DNA of 64,000 nucleotides from Tenacibaculum skagerrakense (GCF_004345825.1 NZ_SLXM01000005.1:187290-251289); one strand, 5' to 3'; shown: positions 19,121 through 27,553, counted from the first letter of the stretch. The notes: generated by a model from the letters alone, not told the origin. Made by a program: numbers and translations.

Positions 19121-19158
19121 AAAAAGAAAATCGGCTAGAATATATATCCTAACCGACT
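19121..19158 (-). terminator. Terminator of the OstA/aminotransferase operon
   Basis: A 15-bp hairpin with three G-U type pairs (19129-19143 with 19144-19158; loop formed by the inner AT bases) is followed on the minus strand by TTTTCTTTTT. It lies about 60 bp after the aminotransferase stop codon. Confidence 0.65.
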
Positions 19159-19217
19159 TCAATAGTCAATAATAAAATCCCCAATCAACTATATTAGTAT
19201 TATTAAAACGATGATTA

Positions 19218-20396
19218 TTAGCCTATATTGTTTAAAATTTTTGTTAAAATTTCACACCCTTTTATAAGCTCTTCATCAGAAATAGTGAGCGGTGGAGTTA
19301 AACGTACAGCGCGTTTTTCATATAATAACCAAAAGAGTATTAAGCCTTCCTCCAAGGATTGCAAAATTACTTTATCAGCTACTTCTGGTGATTCCATAAT
19401 TAAGGCTAACATTAACCCTTTTCCTCTAATTTCTTTTATTTTAGGATGTTGTAAATGTGTTCTTAAAATTTGTTCTTTTCGAAGAGCTTCTTTAGCCAAC
19501 TTTAAATTGTTGATTTCTTGTATAGTAGCGTTGGCAGCTGCAGCTATAACAGGATGACCTCCAAATGTTGTAATATGTCCTAGTTTCGGATTATCCTTTA
19601 GAGTGTCCATAATTTCATGAGAAGCAATAAACGCACCAATAGGCATTCCGCCACCCAAACCTTTACCAGTAATAAAAATATCAGGAATTACATTGTAATT
19701 TTCAAAACCCCAAAAAGTTCCAGTTCTAGCAACACCTGTTTGAATTTCATCTAAAATTAGTAAAGCGCCAACTTCTAGGCATCTTAACTTAACTTTCTTT
19801 AAATAGTCATTTTTAGGTTCTATAAAACCAGCCCCACCTTGAATAGTTTCTAAAATTACTCCTGCAGTTTTTGAAGTTATTTTTTGGATATCTTCTTCGG
19901 AATTAAACTGAATGAATTTCGTTCCAGGAACTAATGGTCTAAAAGCACGATTTTGTTGTTCGGTTCCACAAACACTCATTGAGCCAGCAGTATTACCATG
20001 GTAAGCATTATTAGCGGCAATAATTTCAGATCGTTTAGTGTATCTCTTTGCTAATTTTAAAGCTCCTTCAGTGGCCTCAGTTCCAGAATTTACCAAATAA
20101 ACAGTAGATAATGATTCAGGAAGCGTGGCTGCTAAAGATTTACACAATGCTAATTGAGGTTCTTGAATAAATTCACCATACACCATAACATGAGTGTATT
20201 GTTGAATTTGTGCTGTAATGGCTTTGTTTACATTTTCATTGCAATGCCCAACACTATTGGCAGAAACTCCAGCGACAAAATCTAAATAAGCTTTATTGTT
20301 TGTATCAAAAATATAACTGCCCTTTGCATGAGTAATTTCGATAGCAAGTGGGTGAGGAGTAGTTTGTGCTTGATATTTTAAAAAATCTTTTTTCAC
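19218..20396 (-). CDS. Class III PLP aminotransferase (acetylornithine/aspartate aminotransferase family)
   Basis: 392 residues with the class III fold: the N-terminal GSYIFDTNNKAYLDFVAGVSANSVGH, NSGTEATEGALKLAKRYT for PLP phosphate binding, ILDEIQTGVARTGTFWGFE with the PLP Asp, and the Schiff-base lysine in ITGKGLGGGMPIGAF. Family members act on acetylornithine, 4-aminobutyrate or similar omega-amino acids; the exact substrate is not readable. No arginine-biosynthesis genes are near. The start codon overlaps the end of the upstream OstA-like gene by 4 bp, so the pair is translationally coupled. Confidence 0.9.
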   Translation of the reverse strand: MKKDFLKYQAQTTPHPLAIEITHAKGSYIFDTNNKAYLDFVAGVSANSVGHCNENVNKAITAQIQQYTHVMVYGEFIQEPQLALCKSLAATLPESLSTVYLVNSGTEATEGALKLAKRYTKRSEIIAANNAYHGNTAGSMSVCGTEQQNRAFRPLVPGTKFIQFNSEEDIQKITSKTAGVILETIQGGAGFIEPKNDYLKKVKLRCLEVGALLILDEIQTGVARTGTFWGFENYNVIPDIFITGKGLGGGMPIGAFIASHEIMDTLKDNPKLGHITTFGGHPVIAAAANATIQEINNLKLAKEALRKEQILRTHLQHPKIKEIRGKGLMLALIMESPEVADKVILQSLEEGLILFWLLYEKRAVRLTPPLTISDEELIKGCEILTKILNNIG

Positions 20397-22024
20397 TCTT
20401 CTTCTAAATCTGGTTTAGATTTCTTTTTATTTTTTTTATTTAATTCTGAGTTTAAAATTGCTTTAGCATTTTCAACTTCCTGTAGTTTTTTTCTAGGCTT
20501 CTTAGCAACATTTTTATCTTTTATAAAAATGTCTTCCATAGTTTTAGGCTGTTCATCTTCTCTCCAAACAAAGCCTCTAAACTTTCTGTCTTCTTCAGGA
20601 AACTGCGATGGAGGATATGTTTTTCCTTCAGTTTCTTTGAAATATTTTGTTTGAATTACTTCATTGTTTTCAAACGTAAATTCAATATCACTGGCAATTT
20701 CTTTCGTAATGGTTTCTAGTTTTTGAGTATCCTCATTTCTGTTATAATACAAAGATTCTGCGTTTCCTTTAACCAGCATAGTTCTTAAATCATTATCCTT
20801 GAACTTACCATACATATTTCGCCCTTTAATTTGATTGAAATTATTTGGATCTAAAGAGTCTTTTTGAATAATAAATGAATTGCGTAAAACTTTAAGCGAA
20901 TCTAGTTCATTGGTAGTTTTATTGGTTTTGAAAAGAATACTATCACCTGTAATTTGACTTTTACCAGACCAAAGAATTGGATCTACAAACATTTGAGTTA
21001 AACCTGTAGCTTGGTTAGTATGAATAGAATCACATTTTCCTTGTAAATTTTCTTTAAAAATTTTCACGTTATGATAGGTTCTTATAATTCTTTTTTCAGG
21101 TTTACCTGTTACAAGTATTGTATCTCCATGTATGTATAGAGAGTCTTTTTCAAAAATAGAAATAGCGACAGGCTTTTTTATAATGAAAAGAGAATCTTGT
21201 AACTCAAAAATTTCGGCATAATTACCTTTAACCACTAACTTTTGAATGGTGTCAATTACTTTTATTCTATTAGTTGCGGAAGCAAAACCTCTTTTTTTAT
21301 CATAGTATAAACTATCAGCTTCTACCGTTTTATCTTTAGAAAAGAGTTTAGCATTTTTCACAAAATAGGAAACATCTCTATTTGTGTCAAAGAATCCTTT
21401 CTCTGCATAAATTTTAGTACTATCTTTTAAATTAAATACAGTTGAAGGTCCATATATGTAAGCTAAGTTTGTAGAAGTATAATAATCAAGATGATCAGAA
21501 TTCAAAATATTTTCTGGATTTACTACATTAACTTTTGTCTTAGCTGTAAACTTTTTGTCTTGCAGATAATAAGTTCCTTTGTTACTAGTAAGGGTGTTCT
21601 TTTTATCTTTAATAACTCCTTTTGAAGGATAAAATAATACCTGTTCTGTTCTATTAAAATATAAGGTATCCGTTGAAAGCTTCATTTCTTTATCGTTCAC
21701 TTCAACATTACCCCAAGACTTGGCAATTTTAGTATTCGCATCATAATTGGCGTAGTCTGAATATTGAATAATACTATCACCTTGTTCAATAACTACCTCT
21801 CCGACAGCTTTGAAAATGTTTTTTTCTCTATATAATAATGCTCTCTTACAATCGAGTGTTGCTCCTTCATGAGCAACTTTTACATTACCAATTAATATAG
21901 TAGCACCTGGATAATTTTTTTCATCAGCAGTAGATAATTCTGAGGATAAAATTTTAATCTTTTTTGTTTGAGCAGTGGTACTCAATATAGCTAGTAATGA
22001 AAAAAAAAGAAATACTCTCTTCAA
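20393..22024 (-). CDS. OstA/LptA-like exported protein
   Basis: 543 residues with a signal peptide (1-18, ending LSTTAQ) and repeated beta-strand units of the OstA/LptA jellyroll type, such as GATILIGNVKVAHEGATLDCKRALLYREKN and YAEKGFFDTNRDVSYFVKNAKL. The C-terminal 60 residues are lysine-rich and disordered. LptA-type proteins form the periplasmic bridge carrying lipopolysaccharide to the outer membrane; this larger Bacteroidota version probably serves the same route. It is first in a two-gene operon with the aminotransferase and has a -7 element 21 bp upstream. Confidence 0.82.
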   Translation of the reverse strand: MKRVFLFFSLLAILSTTAQTKKIKILSSELSTADEKNYPGATILIGNVKVAHEGATLDCKRALLYREKNIFKAVGEVVIEQGDSIIQYSDYANYDANTKIAKSWGNVEVNDKEMKLSTDTLYFNRTEQVLFYPSKGVIKDKKNTLTSNKGTYYLQDKKFTAKTKVNVVNPENILNSDHLDYYTSTNLAYIYGPSTVFNLKDSTKIYAEKGFFDTNRDVSYFVKNAKLFSKDKTVEADSLYYDKKRGFASATNRIKVIDTIQKLVVKGNYAEIFELQDSLFIIKKPVAISIFEKDSLYIHGDTILVTGKPEKRIIRTYHNVKIFKENLQGKCDSIHTNQATGLTQMFVDPILWSGKSQITGDSILFKTNKTTNELDSLKVLRNSFIIQKDSLDPNNFNQIKGRNMYGKFKDNDLRTMLVKGNAESLYYNRNEDTQKLETITKEIASDIEFTFENNEVIQTKYFKETEGKTYPPSQFPEEDRKFRGFVWREDEQPKTMEDIFIKDKNVAKKPRKKLQEVENAKAILNSELNKKNKKKSKPDLEEE

Positions 22025-22044
22025 ATTTTTAAAATTTTGATACG

Positions 22045-22052
22045 CAAAAATA
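22045..22052 (-). promoter_or_regulatory. Promoter -7 element for the OstA-like gene
   Basis: CAAAAATA on the plus strand is TATTTTTG on the minus strand, matching TAnnTTTG, 21 bp before the ATG. Confidence 0.4.
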
Positions 22053-22111
22053 ATGAAAAGACTATGCCATTTTCTTAAAATAACATGAAAAAGATTATAA
22101 TCAAATTATAA

Positions 22112-22129
22112 ACTACCCTTTTGTATAGT
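22112..22129 (+). promoter_or_regulatory. LuxR-type operator candidate, site A (ThiF promoter)
   Basis: ACTACCCTTTTGTATAGT. It shares 13 leading bases (ACTACCCTTTTG plus flank) with site B at 23749-23766 and is an imperfect inverted repeat. Its centre (22120.5) lies 30.5 bp before the first base of the -7 element at 22151, the same spacing as site C to its promoter. It takes the place of a -33 element, as expected for an activator site. Confidence 0.6.
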
Positions 22130-22150
22130 AATAATACTTTACTATGTAGT

Positions 22151-22158
22151 TATCTTTG
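22151..22158 (+). promoter_or_regulatory. Promoter -7 element for the ThiF-like gene
   Basis: TATCTTTG fits TAnnTTTG and ends 14 bp before the ATG at 22173. The only upstream TTG is 27 bp away, inside site A, too far for a normal -33 element, so the promoter may need the activator. Confidence 0.55.
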
Positions 22159-22172
22159 AGTAAAACTTTTTG

Positions 22173-22928
22173 ATGGAACCTAGATACATTAGAAATAGAA
22201 TTTATTTATCCCCAGAAGAACAACAGAAAATAAAAGATATTCCAATTTTATTGGGAGGCTCTGGAATAGGAAGCGTAATTGCTGAATGTGCTTTACGTTT
22301 AGGTTTTGAAAATATTACGATTGTAGATGGGGATCAAGTAGAGTTGTCTAATCTAAACCGACAGAATTATACTGTTGACGATATATCCAAAGATAAAGTA
22401 ATAGCTATACAAGAAAGGTTACAAGCTATTAATCCAGAGGCAAGTATTAAAGTTCATAATGAGTTTTTAAGTGTTGATAATGTAGAAGCATTCATTAAAA
22501 ATTATGACATAGCTATAAATGCTTTAGATTTTACAACAGATATACCATTACAGTTTGATAAACTTTGTCAGAAAAATAATATAACCGTATTACATCCATA
22601 CAACTTAGGCTGGGGTGGAGTAGTAGCTGTTATTACTCCAGATGGATTAACATTAGAATCTATTGCTAAACCTAATGAAAAGTTCAATGAAATTCAAATG
22701 GTAAAGTATATAACTAATTATTTGAAATTTTGGAGAGAGCCTCAAGTTTGGATAGATAATGTATTAGAACAATATTTAAATGAAGAGGAAAAACTTTCTC
22801 CTCCTCAATTATCAATTGGTTCTTGGATAGTTGCCAGCATGTGTGTACATGTAATGTATAATGTAGCAACCGAAAAGCAAATTAAAAAATTCCCAGAATT
22901 TTACTTTTCTTCTATTTATATGAATTAA
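22173..22928 (+). CDS. Solitary ThiF/MoeB/E1-like adenylyltransferase
   Basis: 251 residues from the ATG at 22173 (a TTG one codon earlier is also open). The Rossmann nucleotide site GGSGIGSVIAE and the acidic, Arg-containing block VDGDQVELSNLNRQNY are the hallmarks of ThiF, MoeB and E1 enzymes, which adenylate a C-terminal carboxylate. NALDFTTDIP and the HPYNLGWGGVV strand follow. I see no paired CxxC zinc motifs and no sulphur-carrier or ubiquitin-like partner gene nearby, so this is not an ordinary thiamine or molybdopterin gene. It is convergent with the LuxR-type gene, overlapping by 4 bp, and shares an upstream motif with the N-acyltransferase gene. The substrate is unknown; adenylation of a peptide or acid in signal or peptide synthesis is possible. 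Confidence 0.8.
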   Translation: MEPRYIRNRIYLSPEEQQKIKDIPILLGGSGIGSVIAECALRLGFENITIVDGDQVELSNLNRQNYTVDDISKDKVIAIQERLQAINPEASIKVHNEFLSVDNVEAFIKNYDIAINALDFTTDIPLQFDKLCQKNNITVLHPYNLGWGGVVAVITPDGLTLESIAKPNEKFNEIQMVKYITNYLKFWREPQVWIDNVLEQYLNEEEKLSPPQLSIGSWIVASMCVHVMYNVATEKQIKKFPEFYFSSIYMN

Positions 22929-23686
22929 ATAAGTTTGTTATTTGTTGCATATACAATTGCTTCTGATATATTGGCTACTTCTAATTTTTCAAAAAGCTTT
23001 TTTCTATGAAACTTAACGGTATCAGGTGAAACATAGATTGATTTTGCGATGTCGTTTATAGTAAATCCTCTAACAGAATATCGTAACACCTCTTTTTCTC
23101 TAGTTGTAAGACTAATTTTTTCTTCTTCTTTCCAATAATCATCTTCAAGATTATATTTGAGAATTTTATTTTCTCCTTTCTTATATACTTTTATATTACC
23201 AGATTTTTGTTCATTAGAAAGTGAGATGATACAGATAGCTTTCCATAATTTTCCAGTTCTAGTTAAGAACAAAGGTGTAAGTTTTTGATTGATCAAAATC
23301 TTCTTTTCTTCTTTGTTTTTAAGGTGAAAATCATATGAGATTGTATAATCTAACCGTTCTTCAATAGGAAGTGTATCATAAAAATCAAACCCTATGGTAT
23401 TAATTTTTAGTAGTAGATCTAAATCTTCTTCAATAACATATTTAAAATAAAAAGCATAGCCCATTTCTTTAACTTCTTCTGGTGTATGTCCAGATAGAAA
23501 CAAAGGATTCTCTGAAACATATTCAAATCCTTTTTTTTCATAGTCTATAATATATATGCTCTTGTAAGTAGTTCTGGCAAACGCTCTAATTGGAGCCAGA
23601 TAGTTTTTAGTTTGATTTATATCCTCCTCAGAAATAGCATTTATACTATTTTTAAGGGAAAAGAAATCATTCACATTCTTATCCAT
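22925..23686 (-). CDS. LuxR-type transcriptional regulator with PAS-like N-terminal domain
   Basis: 253 residues. The C-terminal 65 residues are a LuxR/GerE helix-turn-helix: LTTREKEVLRYSVRGFTINDIAK then VSPDTVKFHRKKLFEKL. The N-terminal part (about 40-180) has PAS-like spacing, with YEKKGFEYVSENPLFLSGHTPEEV and a later strand region. No classical acyl-homoserine-lactone-binding domain is recognised, as is usual for Bacteroidota LuxR proteins. It is divergent from the N-acyltransferase gene and convergent with the ThiF gene, and a palindromic motif occurs upstream of all three. I infer that it binds this motif. Confidence 0.87.
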   Translation of the reverse strand: MDKNVNDFFSLKNSINAISEEDINQTKNYLAPIRAFARTTYKSIYIIDYEKKGFEYVSENPLFLSGHTPEEVKEMGYAFYFKYVIEEDLDLLLKINTIGFDFYDTLPIEERLDYTISYDFHLKNKEEKKILINQKLTPLFLTRTGKLWKAICIISLSNEQKSGNIKVYKKGENKILKYNLEDDYWKEEEKISLTTREKEVLRYSVRGFTINDIAKSIYVSPDTVKFHRKKLFEKLEVANISEAIVYATNNKLI

Positions 23687-23712
23687 TCAGCTTTTAAATT
23701 TCGGGTGACAAT

Positions 23713-23742
23713 CAAATTTAAACAAACTTCTGGATAAAACAA
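23713..23742 (-). promoter_or_regulatory. Consensus promoter of the LuxR-type gene (TTG-N19-TAAATTTG)
   Basis: On the minus strand TTG (23742-23740) is followed after 19 bases by TAAATTTG (23720-23713), matching the Bacteroidota TTG-N17-23-TAnnTTTG pattern. It ends 26 bp before the ATG. Site B lies just upstream of the -33 element. Confidence 0.6.
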
Positions 23743-23748
23743 TTAAAA

Positions 23749-23766
23749 ACTACTCAAAAGGGTAGT
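23749..23766. promoter_or_regulatory. LuxR-type operator candidate, site B
   Basis: On the minus strand ACTACCCTTTTGAGTAGT, flanked by AAA and TTT, giving an inverted repeat with arms AAAACTAC and GTAGTTTT around 8 bases. It lies 7 bp upstream of the LuxR gene's -33 element and 38 bp (centre to centre) from site C, so it could serve autoregulation, the acyltransferase promoter, or both. Confidence 0.6.
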
Positions 23767-23786
23767 TTTCCCCTGAAAAACAAAGG

Positions 23787-23804
23787 ACTACACTTTTGTG
23801 TAAC
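23787..23804. promoter_or_regulatory. LuxR-type operator candidate, site C (N-acyltransferase promoter)
   Basis: ACTACACTTTTGTGTAAC, containing the inverted repeat TACAC-TTTT-GTGTA. Its centre (23795.5) is 30.5 bp before the -7 element at 23826, identical to site A at the ThiF promoter. Confidence 0.6.
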
Positions 23805-23825
23805 ACTAAGGCTTTGATTACTAGG

Positions 23826-23833
23826 TAGCTTTG
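23826..23833 (+). promoter_or_regulatory. Promoter -7 element for the N-acyltransferase gene
   Basis: TAGCTTTG fits TAnnTTTG and ends 21 bp before the ATG at 23855. The nearest upstream TTG is 27 bp away within site C. Confidence 0.55.
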
Positions 23834-23854
23834 GAAGTATAAAAATCATCAACC

Positions 23855-24502
23855 ATGCTACTAGAAAATAATTTTATCAATCAAGAAAGAAACAAAATAA
23901 TGAGTTTAGCTGAATTCGTTGTTTTAGAGAACTACAAACATCATTCTAATGGAAGCTTGCCAATTACTTATTATGAAAGCATTGAAGCTTTATATAATGA
24001 AGAAATTAATTATTTAGATAATTCTCAGGTTTTCATTTCTAGAAATGTTTATGGAGACATTTTAGGAACTATTAGAGTTTTAAAGTGGAACTATAAAGAT
24101 GAATTGCCTCTTGAGAAAATTTTCGGTATAAATCCTTTAGATGTTATAGGGAATACGGTATTAAAATCAGTTTGGCATATAGGTCGTTTTGCTATAAAAA
24201 AAGATGTTAGAAACATCAATCTGTTTAAGAAATTAATGGTGCAGGCTATTGCTCCAATATGTAAGAGTAAAAACTCTGTAGCTTTTGCAGAGTGCGATAG
24301 CAAGTTGTTGAGAATAATGACAGCTATGGGAATTAAAGCTACAGTTATAGGAGAGTCAATAAATTACTTAGGATCAGAAACAATTCCAGTTTGTTTTACC
24401 TATGAAGGTCTTATAGATTTTTACAACAAGAATAAAAAATTGCTAAACACAAGAGAAATCAATCCTCGTCAATACGATATGGCTCCAAAAAAATCTGCAT
24501 AA
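23855..24502 (+). CDS. LuxI/FeeM-like GNAT N-acyltransferase
   Basis: 215 residues with the layout of autoinducer synthases and N-acyl amino acid synthases: an N-terminal helical part, then ISRNVYGDILGTIRVLKW (the Arg after Gly-Thr matches the conserved LuxI arginine region), VWHIGRFAIKKDVRN (equivalent to the LuxI WExSRFAV block, with His in place of Glu) and a C-terminal SINYLGSETIPVCF strand. LuxI-type enzymes join an acyl-ACP chain to SAM; FeeM-type enzymes use an amino acid. Which substrate applies here cannot be read. The gene is divergent from the LuxR-type gene and 43 bp before the outer-membrane barrel gene, with no visible promoter between, so it may lead the transcript into the peptide cluster. 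Confidence 0.72.
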   Translation: MLLENNFINQERNKIMSLAEFVVLENYKHHSNGSLPITYYESIEALYNEEINYLDNSQVFISRNVYGDILGTIRVLKWNYKDELPLEKIFGINPLDVIGNTVLKSVWHIGRFAIKKDVRNINLFKKLMVQAIAPICKSKNSVAFAECDSKLLRIMTAMGIKATVIGESINYLGSETIPVCFTYEGLIDFYNKNKKLLNTREINPRQYDMAPKKSA

Positions 24503-24545
24503 AAACATCCCCTGAATCTAAATATCACCCAAGAACTTATATACC

Positions 24546-26948
24546 ATGAAGATAGTACAGTTTATAGTATTAGTATTACTATGTTTTAAAATTACTTATG
24601 CACAAACAATAGAAGGAAAAGTTACAGACTCTAACAAAGAGCCAATAAGCTTTGCCAACGTTGTAGCTCATAAATCTGCAGATGACAAAATTATTGGAGG
24701 TATAATAACAGATGAAGACGGAACTTTTTCGTTAAAAATCAATTCGTTAGATGAATTTTACATAACCATAAGTTTTTTAGGCTTCGAAAAGAAAACGATA
24801 TCAACCACAACTATACAATCTACACCAAACTTAGGAGATATAGTTTTAAAAGAACTTAGTAATAAGTTAGATGAAGTAGTTGTTGAAGCTAGAAAGCGAT
24901 TGATAACCAGAAAAAGTGATCGATTAGTATTTAATGTAAGTCAGTCTTTATCTTCAACAGGAGGAGATATGCTAGATGCCTTACGAGTTACACCTGGGAT
25001 AAAAGTTCAGAATGATGAACTATTTATGATAGGAAAAGACAATCTAAGAATTTTAGTTAACGGACGAATTTTACAAATTCCACAACAAGAAGTTTCAAAC
25101 TACTTAAGTTCAATTTCTGCGGATGATATTAAAAGTATAGAGGTAATTACCAATCCACCAGCAAAGTATGAAGCAGAAGGAAATAGTGGTTTAATTAATA
25201 TTATTTACAAAAAAGGAAGAAAGAACTCTTGGATTAGTAGAATTCGTGGAGTGTATACACAAGCTACCTATGGAAAAGGAAGTTTAAGTGGAAACTTCAA
25301 TTACCAAAAAAATGCTCTTTCATTATCTTCTAACTTGTTTTATACCAATGGCTCAAAGTTAATTACAGATACAAACCAGTTTTATTTCCAAAATGAAACT
25401 TGGGATGGAGTTTATCCTAGAAGGTATTTTAGTGAGCCTTCGTTAAGCGCAAGACTGTCTTTAGATTATGATATTTCAGAAAGCTTTTTAATTGGAGCGC
25501 AGTATTTAGCAAGTTATGGAAGATTTAGAACATTAAATCCGAATGATAGGGTAAATGTATTCGATAGTCAAACTAATGATTTACTCAGAACTATTAGAAC
25601 TAACTCGAATAATTTAGAGGAAACGCCTTCACATTCCTTAAATCTTCATACAGAGTTTAAATTAGATAGTATTTCAAAAGTTGAAGTTAATCTAGACTAT
25701 TTCAACTACACAAATGATCAAGACAGAACTTACACTACTTTCAGTGAAGATAACGGAACGGTAACACCAGGTTCTTTAGACATTGGTAATAATATAGGAG
25801 ATCAAGGTATTGATAATTATTCTATACGATTAGACATAGAATCACCATTAAAATGGGCCAATTTAAGCTATGGAGGTAAACTATCTTTTACTGAAACTAA
25901 TAATGCAATTGCTTTTTTCGATTTAACAAGCGGTAATCCTGTTCAAGACAATAGTAGGTCAGACAAATTTACATACAAAGAAAATACACAAGCCTTATAT
26001 TTTTCTTTAGAGAAAATGTTAAGCCAGCAATGGATGTTCAAAGGAGGCCTACGTTTTGAAAATACTACAACAGAAGGGAATTCGGAAACTTTAAATGAAG
26101 TCAATATTAATGATTATATGCGATTGTTTCCGACAATAAACATCAACTATATAGCTGGGCAAAATAACATCTTCTCTTTAGATTATAATAAACGAATAAC
26201 AAGACCATCATTTGAATTTTTAAATCCATTTGAAAATGTTCAAAATCCGTTTACAATAGTTAGAGGAAATCCGTTTTTACAACCATCATTTTCAGACAAT
26301 TTATCATTAACACATATCCATAAGCAAAAGTTAGTAAGCTCACTATACTTTTCTAAAGTAACCGATGGTTTTCAACAGTTAGCACAAGTAGATCCTAATA
26401 CTAATATTCAAGAAATTTCCCCGCAAAATTATTACGAAACTACCAAAATAGGATTAACAGAATCATACACATTTACAAAGTGGAAGTGGTGGGAAAGTGT
26501 AAACATTTTAGACATCCATTATAGTGATGCAACATCGTTAGTAGATTTTACAAATGCTGGAGAAAAAGGATGGAATACCTACTTAGCTACTAATAACAGT
26601 TTTGTTTTGAACAGCGAAAAAACAGTAATGGCTAGTGCTAATTTCTGGTATGCATTTCCTGGAGTCTATGACATCTACAGAACGTCTTCAACTTCAAATT
26701 TAGACTTGAGCTTAAAATTCTTTTTCCTGAACAAAGACTTACAGTTAGGACTGAATGCTTATGATGTTTTTAGAGGACAAAGAGTACGAGTAGAAGGAGA
26801 AACTAACAATGTAAATGTGGCTTTTAGAAACTATTTCGATACCCAAAGCTTTAGAATTTCATTGCTCTACAAATTCGGTAATAAAAAGATACGAGTTAAG
26901 CGTAAGAAGTTCGGAAATCAAGATGAAAAAGATAGAACTAAGAATTAA
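24546..26948 (+). CDS. TonB-dependent receptor-like outer-membrane barrel protein
   Basis: 800 residues: a signal peptide (1-20, ending TYAQ), a CarboxypepD_reg-like beta-sandwich (about 21-105), a plug domain (about 120-225, containing DALRVTPGIKVQN, LVNGR and ITNPPAKYEAEGNSGLINI) and a long C-terminal barrel of the outer-membrane beta-barrel family type (about 230-790). No SusD-like gene follows. It stands between the N-acyltransferase and the lanthipeptide precursors, so it may pass the peptide or signal through the outer membrane, act in self-protection, or be a separate nutrient receptor. The 93-bp gap after it leads into the first precursor. Confidence 0.85.
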   Translation: MKIVQFIVLVLLCFKITYAQTIEGKVTDSNKEPISFANVVAHKSADDKIIGGIITDEDGTFSLKINSLDEFYITISFLGFEKKTISTTTIQSTPNLGDIVLKELSNKLDEVVVEARKRLITRKSDRLVFNVSQSLSSTGGDMLDALRVTPGIKVQNDELFMIGKDNLRILVNGRILQIPQQEVSNYLSSISADDIKSIEVITNPPAKYEAEGNSGLINIIYKKGRKNSWISRIRGVYTQATYGKGSLSGNFNYQKNALSLSSNLFYTNGSKLITDTNQFYFQNETWDGVYPRRYFSEPSLSARLSLDYDISESFLIGAQYLASYGRFRTLNPNDRVNVFDSQTNDLLRTIRTNSNNLEETPSHSLNLHTEFKLDSISKVEVNLDYFNYTNDQDRTYTTFSEDNGTVTPGSLDIGNNIGDQGIDNYSIRLDIESPLKWANLSYGGKLSFTETNNAIAFFDLTSGNPVQDNSRSDKFTYKENTQALYFSLEKMLSQQWMFKGGLRFENTTTEGNSETLNEVNINDYMRLFPTININYIAGQNNIFSLDYNKRITRPSFEFLNPFENVQNPFTIVRGNPFLQPSFSDNLSLTHIHKQKLVSSLYFSKVTDGFQQLAQVDPNTNIQEISPQNYYETTKIGLTESYTFTKWKWWESVNILDIHYSDATSLVDFTNAGEKGWNTYLATNNSFVLNSEKTVMASANFWYAFPGVYDIYRTSSTSNLDLSLKFFFLNKDLQLGLNAYDVFRGQRVRVEGETNNVNVAFRNYFDTQSFRISLLYKFGNKKIRVKRKKFGNQDEKDRTKN

Positions 26949-26977
26949 TAAAATATAAAAATATTGTTTGCAAACAT

Positions 26978-27001
26978 AGTCTGAAAAGAGTTTAGGACTA
27001 T
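26978..27001. promoter_or_regulatory. Inverted repeat upstream of the first precursor gene
   Basis: TAGTC and GACTA form a 5-bp inverted repeat around 14 bases containing GAAAAGAGTTTAG, which loosely resembles the reverse strand of the ACTAC motif (AAAAGxGT). It lies 41 bp before the first precursor ATG. No TAnnTTTG element was found here, so its meaning is uncertain. Confidence 0.25.
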
Positions 27002-27041
27002 AAATAAAAAACTCATAATCAATAAATTAAATTTTAATAAA

Positions 27042-27197
27042 ATGAAGAAAATTAAATTAACTAAGGGATTACAGATTAACAAAGACGCAGTAACAAAATT
27101 ACAAGAAGATCAAATGCAAGACGTAAAAGGAGGTCAAGCAGCTTTATCATGCTTATGGAAGTCTTGTAACGGTAAAGAAGAAAAGTTAGAAGCTTAA
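27042..27197 (+). CDS. Class I lanthipeptide precursor 1
   Basis: A 51-residue peptide too short for usual gene calling. The leader MKKIKLTKGLQINKDAVTKL continues to QMQDVKGG, a double-glycine cut site of the Bacteroidota GG-leader precursor type. The core is QAALSCLWKSCNGKEEKLEA, with Ser36-Cys37 and Ser41-Cys42 pairs able to supply dehydroalanine and thiols for two thioether rings. LanB, two LanC proteins and a C39 exporter are encoded downstream. A hairpin follows the gene. Confidence 0.9.
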   Translation: MKKIKLTKGLQINKDAVTKLQEDQMQDVKGGQAALSCLWKSCNGKEEKLEA

Positions 27198-27214
27198 TAG
27201 CAGATCTAATTTTT

Positions 27215-27262
27215 AAGGGTAAAGATTAACCCATTATACTATTTCATTCTTTACCCTTTTTT
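27215..27262 (+). terminator. Hairpin after precursor 1
   Basis: AAGGGTAAAGA (27215-27225) pairs with TCTTTACCCTT (27248-27258) and is followed by a T-run. It probably acts as a partial terminator or 3' stabiliser, keeping precursor transcript above enzyme transcript. Confidence 0.7.
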
Positions 27263-27296
27263 CTAAAAATAATATTCACACTTAAATTTTAATAAA

Positions 27297-27455
27297 ATGA
27301 AGAAAATTAAATTAACTAAAGGATTACAGATCAACAAAGACGCAGTAGCAAAATTACAAGAAGATCAAATGCAAGATGTAAAAGGTGGTAAAGCAGGTTT
27401 ATCTTGTTTATGGAAATCTTGTAACGGAAGTACAGAAGATAAGATAGAGGCTTAG
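27297..27455 (+). CDS. Class I lanthipeptide precursor 2
   Basis: A 52-residue paralogue of precursor 1. The leader differs only by Ala for Thr at position 18. The core after VKGG is KAGLSCLWKSCNGSTEDKIE plus a final Ala. It keeps both SC pairs and adds Ser-Thr after CNG, two extra possible dehydration sites. Same upstream bases and following hairpin as its neighbours. Confidence 0.9.
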   Translation: MKKIKLTKGLQINKDAVAKLQEDQMQDVKGGKAGLSCLWKSCNGSTEDKIEA

Positions 27456-27473
27456 TACACTATCTGATTTATT

Positions 27474-27519
27474 AGGGTAAAGAACACCCATTATACTATT
27501 TCATTCTTTACCCTTTTTT
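27474..27519 (+). terminator. Hairpin after precursor 2
   Basis: AGGGTAAAGAA (27474-27484) pairs with TTCTTTACCCT (27504-27514), followed by a T-run. It is nearly the same sequence as the hairpin after precursor 1. Confidence 0.7.
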
Positions 27520-27553
27520 CTAAAAATAACATTCATACTTAAATTTTAATAAA

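Noticed and set aside
22173..22928. ThiF-like gene as part of thiamine or molybdenum cofactor synthesis
   Set aside because: There are no ThiS, MoaD, thi or moa genes nearby and no CxxC zinc motifs, and the promoter motif ties it to the LuxR/acyltransferase genes.
26965..26977. GTTTGCAAAC palindrome before the precursors as an operator
   Set aside because: It is a short isolated palindrome with no second copy in the window, and chance is likely in AT-rich sequence.
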